Source: Albibacillus kandeliae | Lineage (GTDB): Bacteria; Pseudomonadota; Alphaproteobacteria; Rhodobacterales; Rhodobacteraceae | Direction of reading: 5' to 3' | Assembly: GCF_003116585.1 (NCBI RefSeq) | Contig: NZ_QEHM01000009.1 | Location: 124,001-188,000, forward strand | Length of the DNA: 64,000 bases | Shown: piece by piece, positions 28,019 to 37,368 of the stretch | How positions within the stretch are numbered: the first letter of the stretch is position 1 | Layout of the letters: every line of letters begins with the position of its first letter | Translations under genes and position numbers: made by a program | Notes under the pieces: generated by a model | What the model was told of the DNA's origin: nothing | What the model saw: only the letters and a program-made list of their open reading frames with translations | Database searches by the model: none

Positions 28019-28714
28019 TTATCCGGCTTCGTATTCCGGCATCGCTTTCAGCGATTCCTCGTTGGCCTTCACGAAGACGCGGATGTCGTCACCTTCGATC
28101 GACTTCAGGAACTCAACTTCCTCGAAGGGGATGGCCACCGGCTTTTCGCCGATCCCGAGGAAACCGCCGACTTCGATCACAACGTCCTTGATCTCACCGC
28201 TGTCCGAGATCACCAGGCTGCCGATCTCGCCGACATTGTTGTCCTCGGAGTCGTAGACGGTGACACCTTCCAGCTGGTCGGTGGTCAGTTCGCCGGCTGC
28301 GGCCTGTTCGATCGGGGCATAACCCTCACGCATGTTGGCCGGGGCGGCATCGTCGGTGGCGACCGGAGCGGTGGCGAGCGAGCCGTCGGCGGCCGAGTCG
28401 GTCATCGAACCGTCGGTGGCCGGGGCAGTGCCGCTGTCGGCGCTCATCGAGCTGTTCTCATCGGTCGCGGCACCGGCATCCGACTCAGCGGACATATCGG
28501 TTTCGCTGTCGGTGGCAGCAGCACTCGGGTCGGCAGCCACGTCGGTATCGCTTTCGACCTCGGCGGCGGCGCCGGTGTCAGCCGAAGGCGTAGCGGCTTG
28601 TTCTTCCGAGTATTTCTTGACCTGACCATCGGTCTCGGTGTCGGTTGCAGTCTGCGCAACGGCAGCCGTACCAAGGGCAAAGATCATGGCGGTCGAAGTA
28701 AGAAGGCGTTTCAT
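28019..28714 (-). CDS. PRC-barrel domain protein with acidic low-complexity region
   Basis: A 231-residue exported protein. It has a signal peptide (ending near TAAVAQ, residue 21), a long Ala/Asp/Ser/Thr-rich acidic stretch from about 25 to 130, and a PRC-barrel domain from about 145 to 215 (LEGVTVYDSEDNNVGEIGSLVI, then VVIEVGGFLGIGEKPVAIPF). PRC-barrel proteins of this shape are usually periplasmic and stress-related; no precise role is known. A good AGAGGAG ribosome-binding site precedes the ATG, and a promoter-like GGAAC element lies 40 bases upstream. Confidence 0.85.
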   Translation of the reverse strand: MKRLLTSTAMIFALGTAAVAQTATDTETDGQVKKYSEEQAATPSADTGAAAEVESDTDVAADPSAAATDSETDMSAESDAGAATDENSSMSADSGTAPATDGSMTDSAADGSLATAPVATDDAAPANMREGYAPIEQAAAGELTTDQLEGVTVYDSEDNNVGEIGSLVISDSGEIKDVVIEVGGFLGIGEKPVAIPFEEVEFLKSIEGDDIRVFVKANEESLKAMPEYEAG

Positions 28715-28754
28715 TTGAATTCTCCTCTCTTGTCCATTGCTGGTGTGACCAAAC

Positions 28755-28779
28755 AACCCGGCCGACAGAGAGAAGTTCC
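28755..28779 (-). promoter_or_regulatory. GGAAC-N17-GTT promoter-like element (ECF sigma type)
   Basis: On the minus strand GGAAC (28779-28775) is followed after 17 bases by GTT (28757-28755), about 40 bases before the ATG of the PRC-barrel gene. This resembles promoters read by ECF sigma factors, including the alphaproteobacterial general-stress sigma. Most Rhodobacteraceae lack that particular sigma, so the assignment is tentative. Confidence 0.3.
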
Positions 28780-28972
28780 CGCCTTTGTCCTGACTTCGGC
28801 ATCAAACGGCGAAAGCCCGCCGGTTTCTGAATTGGGCGATCGCTTGCCTACGTGTCCCCCGATACCCCCGAGGTCGGGAGCGTGAGGAGATACGGTAGCG
28901 GGAGTGCGGCGACGGGGTGAATTCCCGGACGGGAGCCGCTTGTGAGGGCGCTACTGCGTGGCCACCACGGCG

Positions 28973-29335
28973 TCAGGCGTCGCTGTCTTCCGCCGGCAGA
29001 ACCTCGTGAAGCGCCTCGAAGGACTGGCCCGAGGCGATCAGGCAGGTCACCCCGCTGGGCGAGGTCACGGTGATCGTCCATGTGCCCGTCGCCGAAGAGG
29101 CAAAGACCTCCATCACCGCGCCCTGCGGGCCCAGGCCGATGCTCTGCCGCGATTCGCCGTAACCGCCCGCCAGCCGCTCCACCACCACGTCGCGCGGGGC
29201 GCAGTTGCGCAGGGTTTCCGCCCGAGCCGTGACCGGGAAGAGGGCCGCCATCAAGGTCGCGGCCAGTGCGGCACCAATGGTCAGCCGGGCCGCCGCCCCG
29301 CGCGCCGTGCCGCCGTCATTCGTGAACTCCGTCAT
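28973..29335 (-). CDS. Secreted protein of unknown function, 120 aa
   Basis: The N-terminal segment is hydrophobic (LTIGAALAATLMAALFPV, then a signal-peptidase-like TARAE), preceded by a short charged start. The mature domain of about 80 residues has two cysteines and no recognised motif. The ATG at 29335 is preceded by AGGTGG; upstream in-frame codons are unlikely to be used. It is monocistronic and divergent from mcl2. Confidence 0.65.
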   Translation of the reverse strand: MTEFTNDGGTARGAAARLTIGAALAATLMAALFPVTARAETLRNCAPRDVVVERLAGGYGESRQSIGLGPQGAVMEVFASSATGTWTITVTSPSGVTCLIASGQSFEALHEVLPAEDSDA

Positions 29336-29587
29336 GCGTTCCACCTTTCTGCGCCGCCAATACGGGGCCTGTGCAGGAGTGTGACGCAGATAAGCTGAAG
29401 AATGATTAATCGGGCGCTCGCCCCGCCGGGATTTCATCCCTGGCAGTCTATGGTGCAGAACGCCGCCACGCCGCCCCTCCAGCGCATTCTGGGGCCCGGC
29501 GATGCTGCAATGCGGCGCTTTTCGCTTGAACTTTCCGTAAAACTATGCCCCTTGCTGACGCAACAATATTACCCCTTGGAGGAAGCC

Positions 29588-30448
29588 ATGGACGCGCTGA
29601 ACCGCCCCTACCGATCCGTTCTCTATATTCCTGCCTCCAAGGAAAGGGCGCTGGACAAGGCGCGGGGCCTGCCGGTCGATGCCATCATCTTCGATCTCGA
29701 GGACGCGGTCTCGCCCGAGGAAAAGGATGCCTCGCGCGCCACTCTCGCCGCGGCGCTCAAGGCGGGCGGATACGGCAACCGGGCGCGGATCGTGCGCATC
29801 AACGGGTTCGATACCCCTTGGGGCCGCGCCGATGCCGAGGCGGTGCGCGAGATGGATGCAGATGCGGTTCTTCTGCCTAAGGTGGCAGGCCCGGCAGACC
29901 TCGACGCGCTCGCCGGGATCACCGGCGACCTGCCGATCTGGGCGATGATGGAAACGCCGCGCGGCATGCTGAACGCGGCCGCCATCGCCGCCCACCCGAA
30001 GCTGCAGGGCATGGTCATGGGCACCAACGACCTCGCCAAGGAGCTTCAGACCCGCTTCCGCCCGGACCGCGAACCGCTTCTGGCTGGCCTCGGCCTCTGC
30101 CTGCTTGCCGCCAAGGCCGAGGGGCTGATCATCGTCGACGGCGTCTACAACGCCTACCTTGACGAAACCGGGCTGCAGCAGGAATGCGAGCAGGGTCGCG
30201 ACATGGGGTTCGACGGCAAGACACTGATCCACCCCGCGCAGGTGGCGGTCACCAACGCCGCCTTTGCCCCCTCCGAGGAAGAGGTCGACCTGGCCCGCCG
30301 CCAGATCGCGGCCTTCGACGAGGTGCAGAAGTCGGGGCAGGGGGTCGCCGTGGTCGATGGCCGCATCGTCGAGAACCTGCACGTCGAGACCGCGCAAAAA
30401 ACGCTGGCCAAGGCCGAGGCCATTGCCGCACTCACCGAAGATGCGTAA
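29588..30448 (+). CDS. mcl2: (3S)-malyl-CoA thioesterase / HpcH-HpaI aldolase family
   Basis: The 286-residue protein is in the citrate-lyase beta/malyl-CoA lyase superfamily: the N-terminal RSVLYIPA, the metal-binding FDLEDAVSPEEK, the TPRGMLNAA stretch and GFDGKTLIHPAQV. In Rhodobacter sphaeroides the related Mcl2 hydrolyses malyl-CoA to malate in the ethylmalonyl-CoA pathway, and lies next to nnrU-like, DUF1737 and mch genes, exactly the order here. GGAGGAAG precedes the ATG. A malyl-CoA or citramalyl-CoA lyase function is the main alternative. Confidence 0.85.
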   Translation: MDALNRPYRSVLYIPASKERALDKARGLPVDAIIFDLEDAVSPEEKDASRATLAAALKAGGYGNRARIVRINGFDTPWGRADAEAVREMDADAVLLPKVAGPADLDALAGITGDLPIWAMMETPRGMLNAAAIAAHPKLQGMVMGTNDLAKELQTRFRPDREPLLAGLGLCLLAAKAEGLIIVDGVYNAYLDETGLQQECEQGRDMGFDGKTLIHPAQVAVTNAAFAPSEEEVDLARRQIAAFDEVQKSGQGVAVVDGRIVENLHVETAQKTLAKAEAIAALTEDA

Positions 30449-30508
30449 TGTAAAAGCTATTCACATCCAGCAATCCCGCCAGGAGTGAACCAGCCAAAGG
30501 GGGCATTC

Positions 30509-31051
30509 ATGCTTCTTCTCGTACTCGGTGTCCTGCTCTGGGCAGGCGCACATCTGTTCAAGCGGCTCGCACCGGGTGCCCGTGCCGCCATGGGCGACAA
30601 GGGGCGGGGCCCCATCGCGCTGGCGCTGCTCGCCTCGGTGATCCTGATGATCCTCGGCTACCGGATGTACGATGGCACCTTCTACTGGGGGCCCGCACCC
30701 GCGCTCAAGGGCATCAACAACCTGCTGATGCTGGTCTCGGTCTACCTCTTCGCCGCCGCCGGGATGAAGACCCGCGCCGCGCGGGTCCTGCGCCATCCGC
30801 AGCTGACCGGCTTCGCGCTCTGGTGCGTCGCGCACCTGCTGCCCAACGGCGATACCCCGTCCTTCATCCTGTGGGGCGGCCTGCTGGTCTGGGCCCTGCT
30901 GGAGATGGCACTGATCAACCGTGCCGAAAGCTGGACGCCGCCTGCGCCCGCCCCCGTAAAGAAAGAGATCATGGCGATCGTCGGCACCGTCGTCGTCTTC
31001 GGCGTGATTGCGGGCGTCCACATCATGCTCGGCTACAACCCATTCGGATAA
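30509..31051 (+). CDS. NnrU-family membrane protein
   Basis: A 180-residue integral membrane protein with five to six hydrophobic segments and the NnrU-type pattern GAHLFKRLAPG near the N-terminus and HLLPNGDTPS in the middle. NnrU is associated with nitrite/nitric-oxide reduction genes in some bacteria, but here the context is ethylmalonyl-CoA metabolism, so its role is unknown. AAAGGGGG precedes the ATG at 30509; a GTG at 30485 is an alternative. Confidence 0.85.
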   Translation: MLLLVLGVLLWAGAHLFKRLAPGARAAMGDKGRGPIALALLASVILMILGYRMYDGTFYWGPAPALKGINNLLMLVSVYLFAAAGMKTRAARVLRHPQLTGFALWCVAHLLPNGDTPSFILWGGLLVWALLEMALINRAESWTPPAPAPVKKEIMAIVGTVVVFGVIAGVHIMLGYNPFG

Positions 31052-31055
31052 GACA

Positions 31056-31259
31056 ATGAAACTCTACCGCTTCCTCAGCGAGGACGACACCTCTGCCTTC
31101 TGCCACAAGGTTACCGCTGCCCTGAACAAGGGCTGGGAACTGCACGGCTCGCCCACCTATGCCTTCGACGCCGCGCGCGGCGTGATGCGCTGCGGGCAGT
31201 CCGTGGTCAAGGAGGTGGACGGCACCTATACCCCCGACGTGAAACTGGGAGCGCAGTGA
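31056..31259 (+). CDS. DUF1737 domain protein, 67 aa
   Basis: A small acidic-basic protein matching the DUF1737 pattern (KLYRFLSEDDTSAFCHKVTAAL, then GWELHGSP). Function unknown. It starts 4 bases after nnrU and its TGA is followed directly by the mch ATG, so all three genes are translated from one message. In R. sphaeroides the same gene sits in the same place. Confidence 0.8.
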   Translation: MKLYRFLSEDDTSAFCHKVTAALNKGWELHGSPTYAFDAARGVMRCGQSVVKEVDGTYTPDVKLGAQ

Positions 31260-32291
31260 ATGGCCAAGACCAACCCGGGACGGTTCTTCGAGGATTACAA
31301 GGTCGGTGACGTGCTGCGCCACGCGGTGCCGCGCACGGTCAAGATGTGCGAGCGCGCGCTCTACCACGCGCTCTACCCGGCACGGCACGCACTGCACTCC
31401 TCGGACGAGTTCGCCAAGCTCTGCGGGCTGCCCTTCAGTCCGCTGGAGGACCTGATCGTCTTCCACGTGGTCTTCGGCAAGACCGTTCCGGACGTCTCGC
31501 TGAACGCGGTCGCGAACCTCGGCTATGCCGAGGGCCGCTGGCTGGCGCCTGTCTGGCCGGGCGACACGCTGACCTCGGTCTCCGAGGTGATCGGGCTCAA
31601 GCAGAACTCGAACGGCAAGACCGGGGTGGTCTACGTGCGTACCACCGGCTCGAACCAGCACGGCGAGCCGGTCATGGAATACTGCCGCTGGGTCATGGTG
31701 CGGAAGCAGAACCTCGATGCCCCGGCGCCGGAAACGGTGGTGCCCGAGCTCAAGGCGGTGCTGGACCCGAGCGATCTGGTGATCCCCAAGGGGCTCGACT
31801 TCACCACCTACGATTTCACCCTCGCGGGCGAGCCGCACCGCTGGGGCGACTACGAGGTGGGCGAGGTGATCGACCATGTCGATGGCGTCACCATCGAAGA
31901 GGCCGAGCACATGATCGCCACGCGCCTCTGGCAGAACACGGCCAAGGTGCACTTCGACGCCACTTTCCGGCCGGACGGCAAGCGGCTGATCTACGGCGGC
32001 CACGTGATCTCGATGGCGCGTGCGCTCTCGTTCAACGGGCTCGCCAACGCGCAGATGATCGTCGGCCTGAACGGCGGCGCCCATGCCAATCCCTGCTTCG
32101 CGGGGGATACGGTAAAGGTGTGGTCCGAGGTGCTGGACAAGGCCGAGACCTCGGCCCCCGGCGTCGGCGCGATCCGTCTGCGGCTGGTGGCGACCAAGGA
32201 CGGCGAGCCCTTCCGGCTCAAGGACGACGACGGCAAGTACCTGCCCGAGGTCCTTCTCGACCTCGACTACTGGGCGCTGATGCCGCTCTGA
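31260..32291 (+). CDS. mch: Mesaconyl-CoA hydratase (MaoC-like dehydratase)
   Basis: Hydrates mesaconyl-CoA to beta-methylmalyl-CoA in the ethylmalonyl-CoA pathway of acetyl-CoA assimilation. The 343 residues consist of two hotdog folds, with MaoC-like segments near the N-terminus (RFFEDYKVGDVLRHAVPRTV) and in the second half (EVGEVIDHVDGVTIEEAEHM). The position after mcl2-nnrU-DUF1737 matches the R. sphaeroides mch locus. A GC-rich hairpin follows its stop. Confidence 0.9.
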   Translation: MAKTNPGRFFEDYKVGDVLRHAVPRTVKMCERALYHALYPARHALHSSDEFAKLCGLPFSPLEDLIVFHVVFGKTVPDVSLNAVANLGYAEGRWLAPVWPGDTLTSVSEVIGLKQNSNGKTGVVYVRTTGSNQHGEPVMEYCRWVMVRKQNLDAPAPETVVPELKAVLDPSDLVIPKGLDFTTYDFTLAGEPHRWGDYEVGEVIDHVDGVTIEEAEHMIATRLWQNTAKVHFDATFRPDGKRLIYGGHVISMARALSFNGLANAQMIVGLNGGAHANPCFAGDTVKVWSEVLDKAETSAPGVGAIRLRLVATKDGEPFRLKDDDGKYLPEVLLDLDYWALMPL

Positions 32292-32297
32292 CGGGCA

Positions 32298-32316
32298 GGG
32301 GGCGCGCTGCGCCCCC
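32298..32316. terminator. Bidirectional hairpin between mch and the RTX protease gene
   Basis: Perfect 8-bp stem GGGGGCGC / GCGCCCCC with a 3-base loop, 6 bases after the mch stop and 20 bases before the stop of the convergent gene. No T-run on either strand. Confidence 0.5.
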
Positions 32317-32335
32317 GTCCACGCCCCGGCAGACG

Positions 32336-33700
32336 TCAGATCAGGACCATGTCCTCGGTCAGCCCCTCGATGCCGGTGAACCTCAGCAAGACGGTTGCGT
32401 CCTCCAGATCGATCCGGGTCAGTGCGCCCTGGGCCGAGACCAGCCCGTCCAGCGCGTCGTAGGTCCCGAGGTCGAATGCTGTCAGGTCAAGCAGGTCGCG
32501 GGCCTCGAAATCGGTGATCCGGTCGCGCCCGCCGCCCGGCGCGATCACGAAGGTATCGGCCCCGCCGCCGCCGGTCAGGCGGTCATTCCCCGCGCCCCCA
32601 TCCAGCACATCCTGTCCGGCCCCACCGTTCAGCCGGTCGCGCCCAAGGCCGCCCAGCAGGGTGTCGCGGCCATTGCCGCCGAACAGGTCGTCCGAGCCGC
32701 CGCCGCCGATCAGGGTATCGTTACCGTCGCCGCCCCGGATGACATCCTCGCCGCCCCGGCCCGACAGCGTGTTGCGCGCGCCGTTCCCGGTGATCTCGTC
32801 ATCGCCGGCCCCGCCCGTGGCCTTTTCGATCACCACGCCGTTCGCGATGGTAAACCCGCCGTGGATTCCCTCGGCATGGCTGACGTAACCGCCGCCACCC
32901 GCATTCGCCTTCAGGGTTGCGGCGCGCAGGTCGATCACCGTATCCGCCTGACCGCGATAGAGGATCTCGTCCGTCCCGCCCGCGTCCCAGATGGCGAGGT
33001 AGCCGCTCCCCGCCGCATTCTCGTCGGGCAGGACATAGCGGTCGTTGCCGGTGGCGGTCTCCATGTTCGCGCCGTACTTCGATTGGATCACCGCGATGTC
33101 GATTGCCGACGGGCCAAGGTTCCAGCCCCACGCGCGGCTTTCGGGCAGCCCCTCAGGCGCCTCGGGCCAGCCGTCGTTGTAGGTCATCACCGTGTAGACG
33201 CCCTGGTCCAGACCCAGCCCCTCGCCAATCTGCGGCATGACGTTCTGGCCGCTTCCGTCAAAGGGATGCGCAAGGCCCAGCCCGTGCCCGAACTCGTGCA
33301 GGAAGATGGTATACATGTAGCTTCCGGCATCCAGCAGGCCGGAGGCGCGACCGCCCCAGTAGGCTTCGCTGTTGAACCACGCGATGCCCTGCGTATCGCC
33401 ATAGGCGGGGTCCGGCGGGTTCATGAAGCCGAGCGATCCGCCCGGTGAGCCGGATTTGGTCAGGCGGAAGGTGGCGGTGTCGGCGTCCTCGGTCTCGGAG
33501 ATGACCAGATTGGCGACCGCCGCATAGGTCTCCAGTGCGGCCAAGGCCTGGGCCTTCTCGTAGGCGCTCCAGTCCCCGCTGTTGGCGGCAACGTCAAAGG
33601 CCTCGCCGTCCTTCGCGAAGTAGACGGTGATGGTGCCCGAGGGCAGGGCGACTCCAAGGTCGATGGACCCGAGAACGCGGGATTTGTTGTTGGACGCCAT
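32336..33700 (-). CDS. Serralysin-like metalloprotease with RTX repeats
   Basis: A 454-residue predicted secreted protease. The zinc motif is H135-E136-FGH139-GLGLAH145 and is followed by the Met-turn VMTY (about 171-174), the metzincin pattern of family M10. From about 290 to 385 there are glycine/aspartate nonapeptide repeats (GGxGxDxLx) that bind calcium. There is no cleavable signal; RTX proteases normally leave by a type I system using a C-terminal signal. No transporter genes are nearby. It is convergent with mch. Confidence 0.9.
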   Translation of the reverse strand: MASNNKSRVLGSIDLGVALPSGTITVYFAKDGEAFDVAANSGDWSAYEKAQALAALETYAAVANLVISETEDADTATFRLTKSGSPGGSLGFMNPPDPAYGDTQGIAWFNSEAYWGGRASGLLDAGSYMYTIFLHEFGHGLGLAHPFDGSGQNVMPQIGEGLGLDQGVYTVMTYNDGWPEAPEGLPESRAWGWNLGPSAIDIAVIQSKYGANMETATGNDRYVLPDENAAGSGYLAIWDAGGTDEILYRGQADTVIDLRAATLKANAGGGGYVSHAEGIHGGFTIANGVVIEKATGGAGDDEITGNGARNTLSGRGGEDVIRGGDGNDTLIGGGGSDDLFGGNGRDTLLGGLGRDRLNGGAGQDVLDGGAGNDRLTGGGGADTFVIAPGGGRDRITDFEARDLLDLTAFDLGTYDALDGLVSAQGALTRIDLEDATVLLRFTGIEGLTEDMVLI

Positions 33701-33843
33701 GTCAGCCTCGCTTGGTCAGGATCGAAGGAGGCTGGCGGAGTGTGGCGAGCTGATGCGGCCACCCAATACGGCTCTGCCGGATCGAGTCAACCACTGTCGC
33801 ATTCTGTTTCCCGCAACAGCCCGCTTCGCGCTACTCTGGCCCC

Positions 33844-34563
33844 ATGAGGAGGATTCTGTTCGCGCTCGCCGTTGGACTGACCCTGTGGCCGTGTACCCCG
33901 CGCGCCTGCGAAATCGCTCTGGCCCTTGCCGTCGATGTCTCCGGTTCGGTCGACGCGGGCGAGTATCGCCTTCAGATGGACGGTCTGGCCGCAGCGCTGC
34001 GCGATCCGCTGGTCTCCGAGGCGCTGGTGCGCGGGCAGGCCCGCCTGATGCTGGTGCAATGGACCGGCATGGGCCGCCAGCAGGTCACCATCCCCTGGAC
34101 CACGGTCACCGGCTTCGACGTGCTCGACGCGCTGGCGGTAGAGGTGGCCGAGCATCCCCGCGTCTGGCGCAACTACTCGACCGCCATCGGCGAGGCGCTG
34201 CGCTACACCATGCGGTTCTTTCCCGAGGTCTCGGGCTGCAAGCGCCGGCTGATCGACGTCTCGGGCGACGGCGCCTCGAACGAGGGGCTGCCGCCCGAGG
34301 AGGTGCACGGCGCGCTGAACGACGCGGGAATCGTGGTCAACGCAATCGCCATCGAGCAGAGCGAGCCGGAGCTGACCGCCTATTTCTTCGAGCATGTCAT
34401 CGTCGGCGAGGGCGCCTTCGTGGTGACCGCCGCAGATTTCGCGGACTATCCTGAGAAAATCCGCAAGAAGCTGCTACGAGAGGTGGTGTTGCAGACCGCC
34501 AGCCTGTCCGAGCCGCCGGAAACGCCCGCTCCCCTGTCGCCCAAAGCCGACGAAAAGCGTTGA
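33844..34563 (+). CDS. DUF1194 (von Willebrand factor A-like) exported protein
   Basis: A 239-residue protein with a signal peptide (ILFALAVGLTLWPCTPRAC) and a VWA-like fold whose metal-binding motif is DVSGSV (about residues 32-37), with a later DVSGDGASNEG segment. This is the DUF1194 pattern. Function unknown; VWA domains usually bind proteins. It is divergent from the RTX protease gene, with 143 bases between, and ends 190 bases before sdhC. Confidence 0.85.
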   Translation: MRRILFALAVGLTLWPCTPRACEIALALAVDVSGSVDAGEYRLQMDGLAAALRDPLVSEALVRGQARLMLVQWTGMGRQQVTIPWTTVTGFDVLDALAVEVAEHPRVWRNYSTAIGEALRYTMRFFPEVSGCKRRLIDVSGDGASNEGLPPEEVHGALNDAGIVVNAIAIEQSEPELTAYFFEHVIVGEGAFVVTAADFADYPEKIRKKLLREVVLQTASLSEPPETPAPLSPKADEKR

Positions 34564-34605
34564 AATTCAGCGAATCACGAGGCGCGTCAGCAAGGTTTCC
34601 ATTTT

Positions 34606-34636
34606 TGTGATCACTAGCTGCGCAGCCGTGATCACA
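34606..34636. promoter_or_regulatory. Pair of GTGATCAC palindromes upstream of sdhC
   Basis: TGTGATCACT at 34606-34615 and CGTGATCACA at 34627-34636, centres 21 bp apart, each matching TGTGATCACA in 9 of 10 positions. The near edge is 118 bases before the sdhC ATG. The pair matches the sucC upstream pair in sequence, spacing and distance. Confidence 0.75.
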
Positions 34637-34753
34637 TTTTCGCGCTAACACCGGTTGCTCTGTTAAAAAAGGGTCAGGTTTTCGATTCCTTCCCCGTGAC
34701 ACCGGCGTAAAATGGGATAATAACAGCACCAGCCAACCGGAAAGGAGCCATCT

Positions 34754-35143
34754 ATGGCCGATGTCAATCGGGGCAACCGCCCACTCTCCCCCTTCATGAT
34801 CGGAACGTACTACCGTCCCCAGATGACGTCGATTTCGTCGATCATGGTGAGGATCACGGGGATCGCGACGCTTGGCACTGCATTCCTTGTGGTTTGCTGG
34901 CTGCTGGCAGCCGCGACGTCGCCCGACGCCTTCGCCGTCGTGGACGGACTCCTGAGGAGCTTTGTCGGCGACATCCTGATGCTCTGCGCCACCTGGGCGA
35001 TCTGGTATCACATGCTGGGCCGCCTGCGTCACGTCATCTGGGACCTGGGTTACCTCGTCGAGCTCGACGTCTCCCAGAAAATGGGCTGGGGCATGTTCAT
35101 CGGTGCCACCGTCCTGACGATCATCACGGTTCTCGTGGTTTAA
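34754..35143 (+). CDS. sdhC: Succinate dehydrogenase cytochrome b556 subunit
   Basis: Membrane anchor of succinate dehydrogenase that binds heme b and ubiquinone. The 129 residues include the conserved N-terminal RPLSPF, then S27 and R33 of the quinone site, three membrane helices, and the heme ligand H86 within YHMLGRLRHVIWD. AAAGGAG lies 6 bases before the ATG. It is the first gene of sdhCDAB, 11 bases before sdhD. Confidence 0.95.
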   Translation: MADVNRGNRPLSPFMIGTYYRPQMTSISSIMVRITGIATLGTAFLVVCWLLAAATSPDAFAVVDGLLRSFVGDILMLCATWAIWYHMLGRLRHVIWDLGYLVELDVSQKMGWGMFIGATVLTIITVLVV

Positions 35144-35154
35144 GGAGACCTCCC

Positions 35155-35526
35155 ATGCGATTCTTGACTGACCGCAAACGCGCGCAGGGGCTCGGGTCCG
35201 GGCGCACCGGCACCCACCACCACTGGAAGATGATGATCAGCTCTGCCGTGCTGGTTGTTCTGGTGCCGCTTTTCGTCTTCACCTTCGGCACGGCCCTCGG
35301 CCGCGACTACGAAACCGTGCTTGCCTTCTTCGCACGTCCGTTCCCGGCGATCCTCACCGCGCTGACCGCCGTGGTCGTTATCCTGCACTGCAAGTCCGAG
35401 GCGGACGAGGCCATCATCGACTACGTGCACGGCACCCCGGGCAAGCTGCTGATCGTCGCTGTGGGCGCACTGTCCTACACGCTGATCGCCGCCGCTCTCT
35501 TCGCGCTGGTCAAACTGGCACTCTAG
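35155..35526 (+). CDS. sdhD: Succinate dehydrogenase hydrophobic membrane anchor subunit
   Basis: Second membrane anchor, 123 residues and three hydrophobic segments (about 28-48, 60-80, 98-118). It begins with a charged stretch ([23 protein letters not shown]), typical of alphaproteobacterial SdhD. The segment [10 protein letters not shown] lies before the last helix. TAAGGAGA lies just before the ATG. It follows sdhC closely and precedes sdhA by 23 bases. Confidence 0.93.
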   Translation: MRFLTDRKRAQGLGSGRTGTHHHWKMMISSAVLVVLVPLFVFTFGTALGRDYETVLAFFARPFPAILTALTAVVVILHCKSEADEAIIDYVHGTPGKLLIVAVGALSYTLIAAALFALVKLAL

Positions 35527-35549
35527 TTCGCGGGTTAAGGAAGAACAAA

Positions 35550-37358
35550 ATGACTGCAGCTTACGAATACGAGACGCATGTATATGACGTCGTGGTCGTT
35601 GGTGCCGGTGGCGCGGGTCTGCGCGCCACGCTCGGCATGGCCGAGCAAGGGCTTCGCACCGCCTGCGTGACCAAGGTCTTCCCGACCCGTTCGCACACCG
35701 TTGCCGCCCAGGGCGGGATCGCCGCCTCGCTCTCGAACATGGGCCCTGACAACTGGCAGTGGCACATGTACGACACCGTCAAGGGCTCGGACTGGCTCGG
35801 CGACACCGACGCGATGGAATACCTCGCCCGGTCCGCCCCGGCCGCGGTTTACGAGCTCGAGCACTACGGCGTGCCCTTCTCGCGCACCGAAGAGGGCAAG
35901 ATCTACCAGCGCCCCTTCGGCGGCCACACCACCGAATTCGGTGAAGGCCCGCCGGTGCAGCGGACCTGCGCCGCCGCCGACCGGACCGGCCACGCGATCC
36001 TGCACACGCTCTATGGCCAGTCGGTCAAGAACAACGCCGAATTCTACATCGAGTACTTCGCGATCGATCTGATCATGTCCGAGGACGGGCAGTGCCAGGG
36101 CGTGGTCTGCTGGAAGCTCGACGACGGCACCATGCACGTGTTCAACGCCAAGATGGTCGTGCTGGCCACCGGCGGCTACGGGCGCGCCTACTTCTCGGCC
36201 ACGTCGGCCCATACCTGCACCGGCGACGGTGGCGGCATGGTGGCCCGCGCGGGTCTCGGCCTGCAGGACATGGAGTTCGTCCAGTTCCACCCCACCGGCA
36301 TCTACGGCTCGGGCTGCCTGATCACCGAGGGCGCGCGGGGCGAGGGCGGTTACCTCACCAACTCCGAAGGCGAGCGTTTCATGGAACGCTACGCGCCGAC
36401 CTACAAGGACCTCGCGCCGCGTGACTATGTCTCGCGCTCGATGACCATGGAAATCCGCGAAGGCCGCGGCGTTGGCGAACACGGCGACCACATCCACCTG
36501 AACCTCAGCCACCTTCCGGCCGAGGCGCTGGCGGAACGCCTGCCGGGCATCTCCGAGTCGGCCAAGATTTTCGCCGGCGTGGACGTGACCAAGGAACCGA
36601 TCCCAGTTCTGCCGACCGTGCACTACAACATGGGCGGCATCCCGACCAACTACTGGGGCGAGGTGATCAACCCGACCGCGGACAACAAGAACGCCATCGT
36701 TCCGGGCCTGATGGCTGTGGGCGAGGCGGGCTGTGCCTCGGTGCACGGGGCCAACCGCCTCGGCTCCAACTCGCTGATCGACCTCGTGGTCTTCGGCCGC
36801 GCCGCCGCCATCCGCGCCGGCAAGGTGGTCGACGCGGACGCGCCGAACCCGGTTCTGAACCAGGCCTCGGTCGACAAGGCCTTCGACCGCTTCGACCGCT
36901 ACCGCAACGCCAGCGGCGCCACCCCGACCGCGGAACTGCGGCTCGAGATGCAGCGCACCATGCAGGCCGACGCAGCCGTGTTCCGGACTGCCGAGACCAT
37001 GAAGGAAGGCGTCGAGAAGATGGACGCCGTCGCGGCCAAGATGGACGACATCAAGGTCACCGACCGTTCGCTGATCTGGAACTCGGACCTGATGGAGACG
37101 CTGGAGCTGACCAACCTCATGCCCAACGCGCTCGCAACCATCTACGGCGCCGAGGCGCGCAAGGAGAGCCGCGGTGCCCACGCGCACGAGGACTTCCCCG
37201 AGCGTGACGACGAGAACTGGCGTGTGCACACCATCGCCCACCTCGACGGCAACAAGGTCGCGCTCAGCTATCGCGACGTGATCAAAGACCCGCTGACCAC
37301 CGAGGACCAAGGCGGCATCAGCCTGAAGAAGATCGCGCCCAAGGCGCGGACGTTCTGA
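35550..37358 (+). CDS. sdhA: Succinate dehydrogenase flavoprotein subunit
   Basis: Oxidises succinate to fumarate with covalent FAD. The 602 residues include GAGGAG (18-23), the FAD-linking H49 in [10 protein letters not shown], the substrate-binding HPTGIYG, and the C-terminal [15 protein letters not shown] stretch. Part of sdhCDAB, with an AAGGAAG box before the ATG. Confidence 0.97.
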   Translation: MTAAYEYETHVYDVVVVGAGGAGLRATLGMAEQGLRTACVTKVFPTRSHTVAAQGGIAASLSNMGPDNWQWHMYDTVKGSDWLGDTDAMEYLARSAPAAVYELEHYGVPFSRTEEGKIYQRPFGGHTTEFGEGPPVQRTCAAADRTGHAILHTLYGQSVKNNAEFYIEYFAIDLIMSEDGQCQGVVCWKLDDGTMHVFNAKMVVLATGGYGRAYFSATSAHTCTGDGGGMVARAGLGLQDMEFVQFHPTGIYGSGCLITEGARGEGGYLTNSEGERFMERYAPTYKDLAPRDYVSRSMTMEIREGRGVGEHGDHIHLNLSHLPAEALAERLPGISESAKIFAGVDVTKEPIPVLPTVHYNMGGIPTNYWGEVINPTADNKNAIVPGLMAVGEAGCASVHGANRLGSNSLIDLVVFGRAAAIRAGKVVDADAPNPVLNQASVDKAFDRFDRYRNASGATPTAELRLEMQRTMQADAAVFRTAETMKEGVEKMDAVAAKMDDIKVTDRSLIWNSDLMETLELTNLMPNALATIYGAEARKESRGAHAHEDFPERDDENWRVHTIAHLDGNKVALSYRDVIKDPLTTEDQGGISLKKIAPKARTF

Positions 37359-37368
37359 GGAGTAGGAA

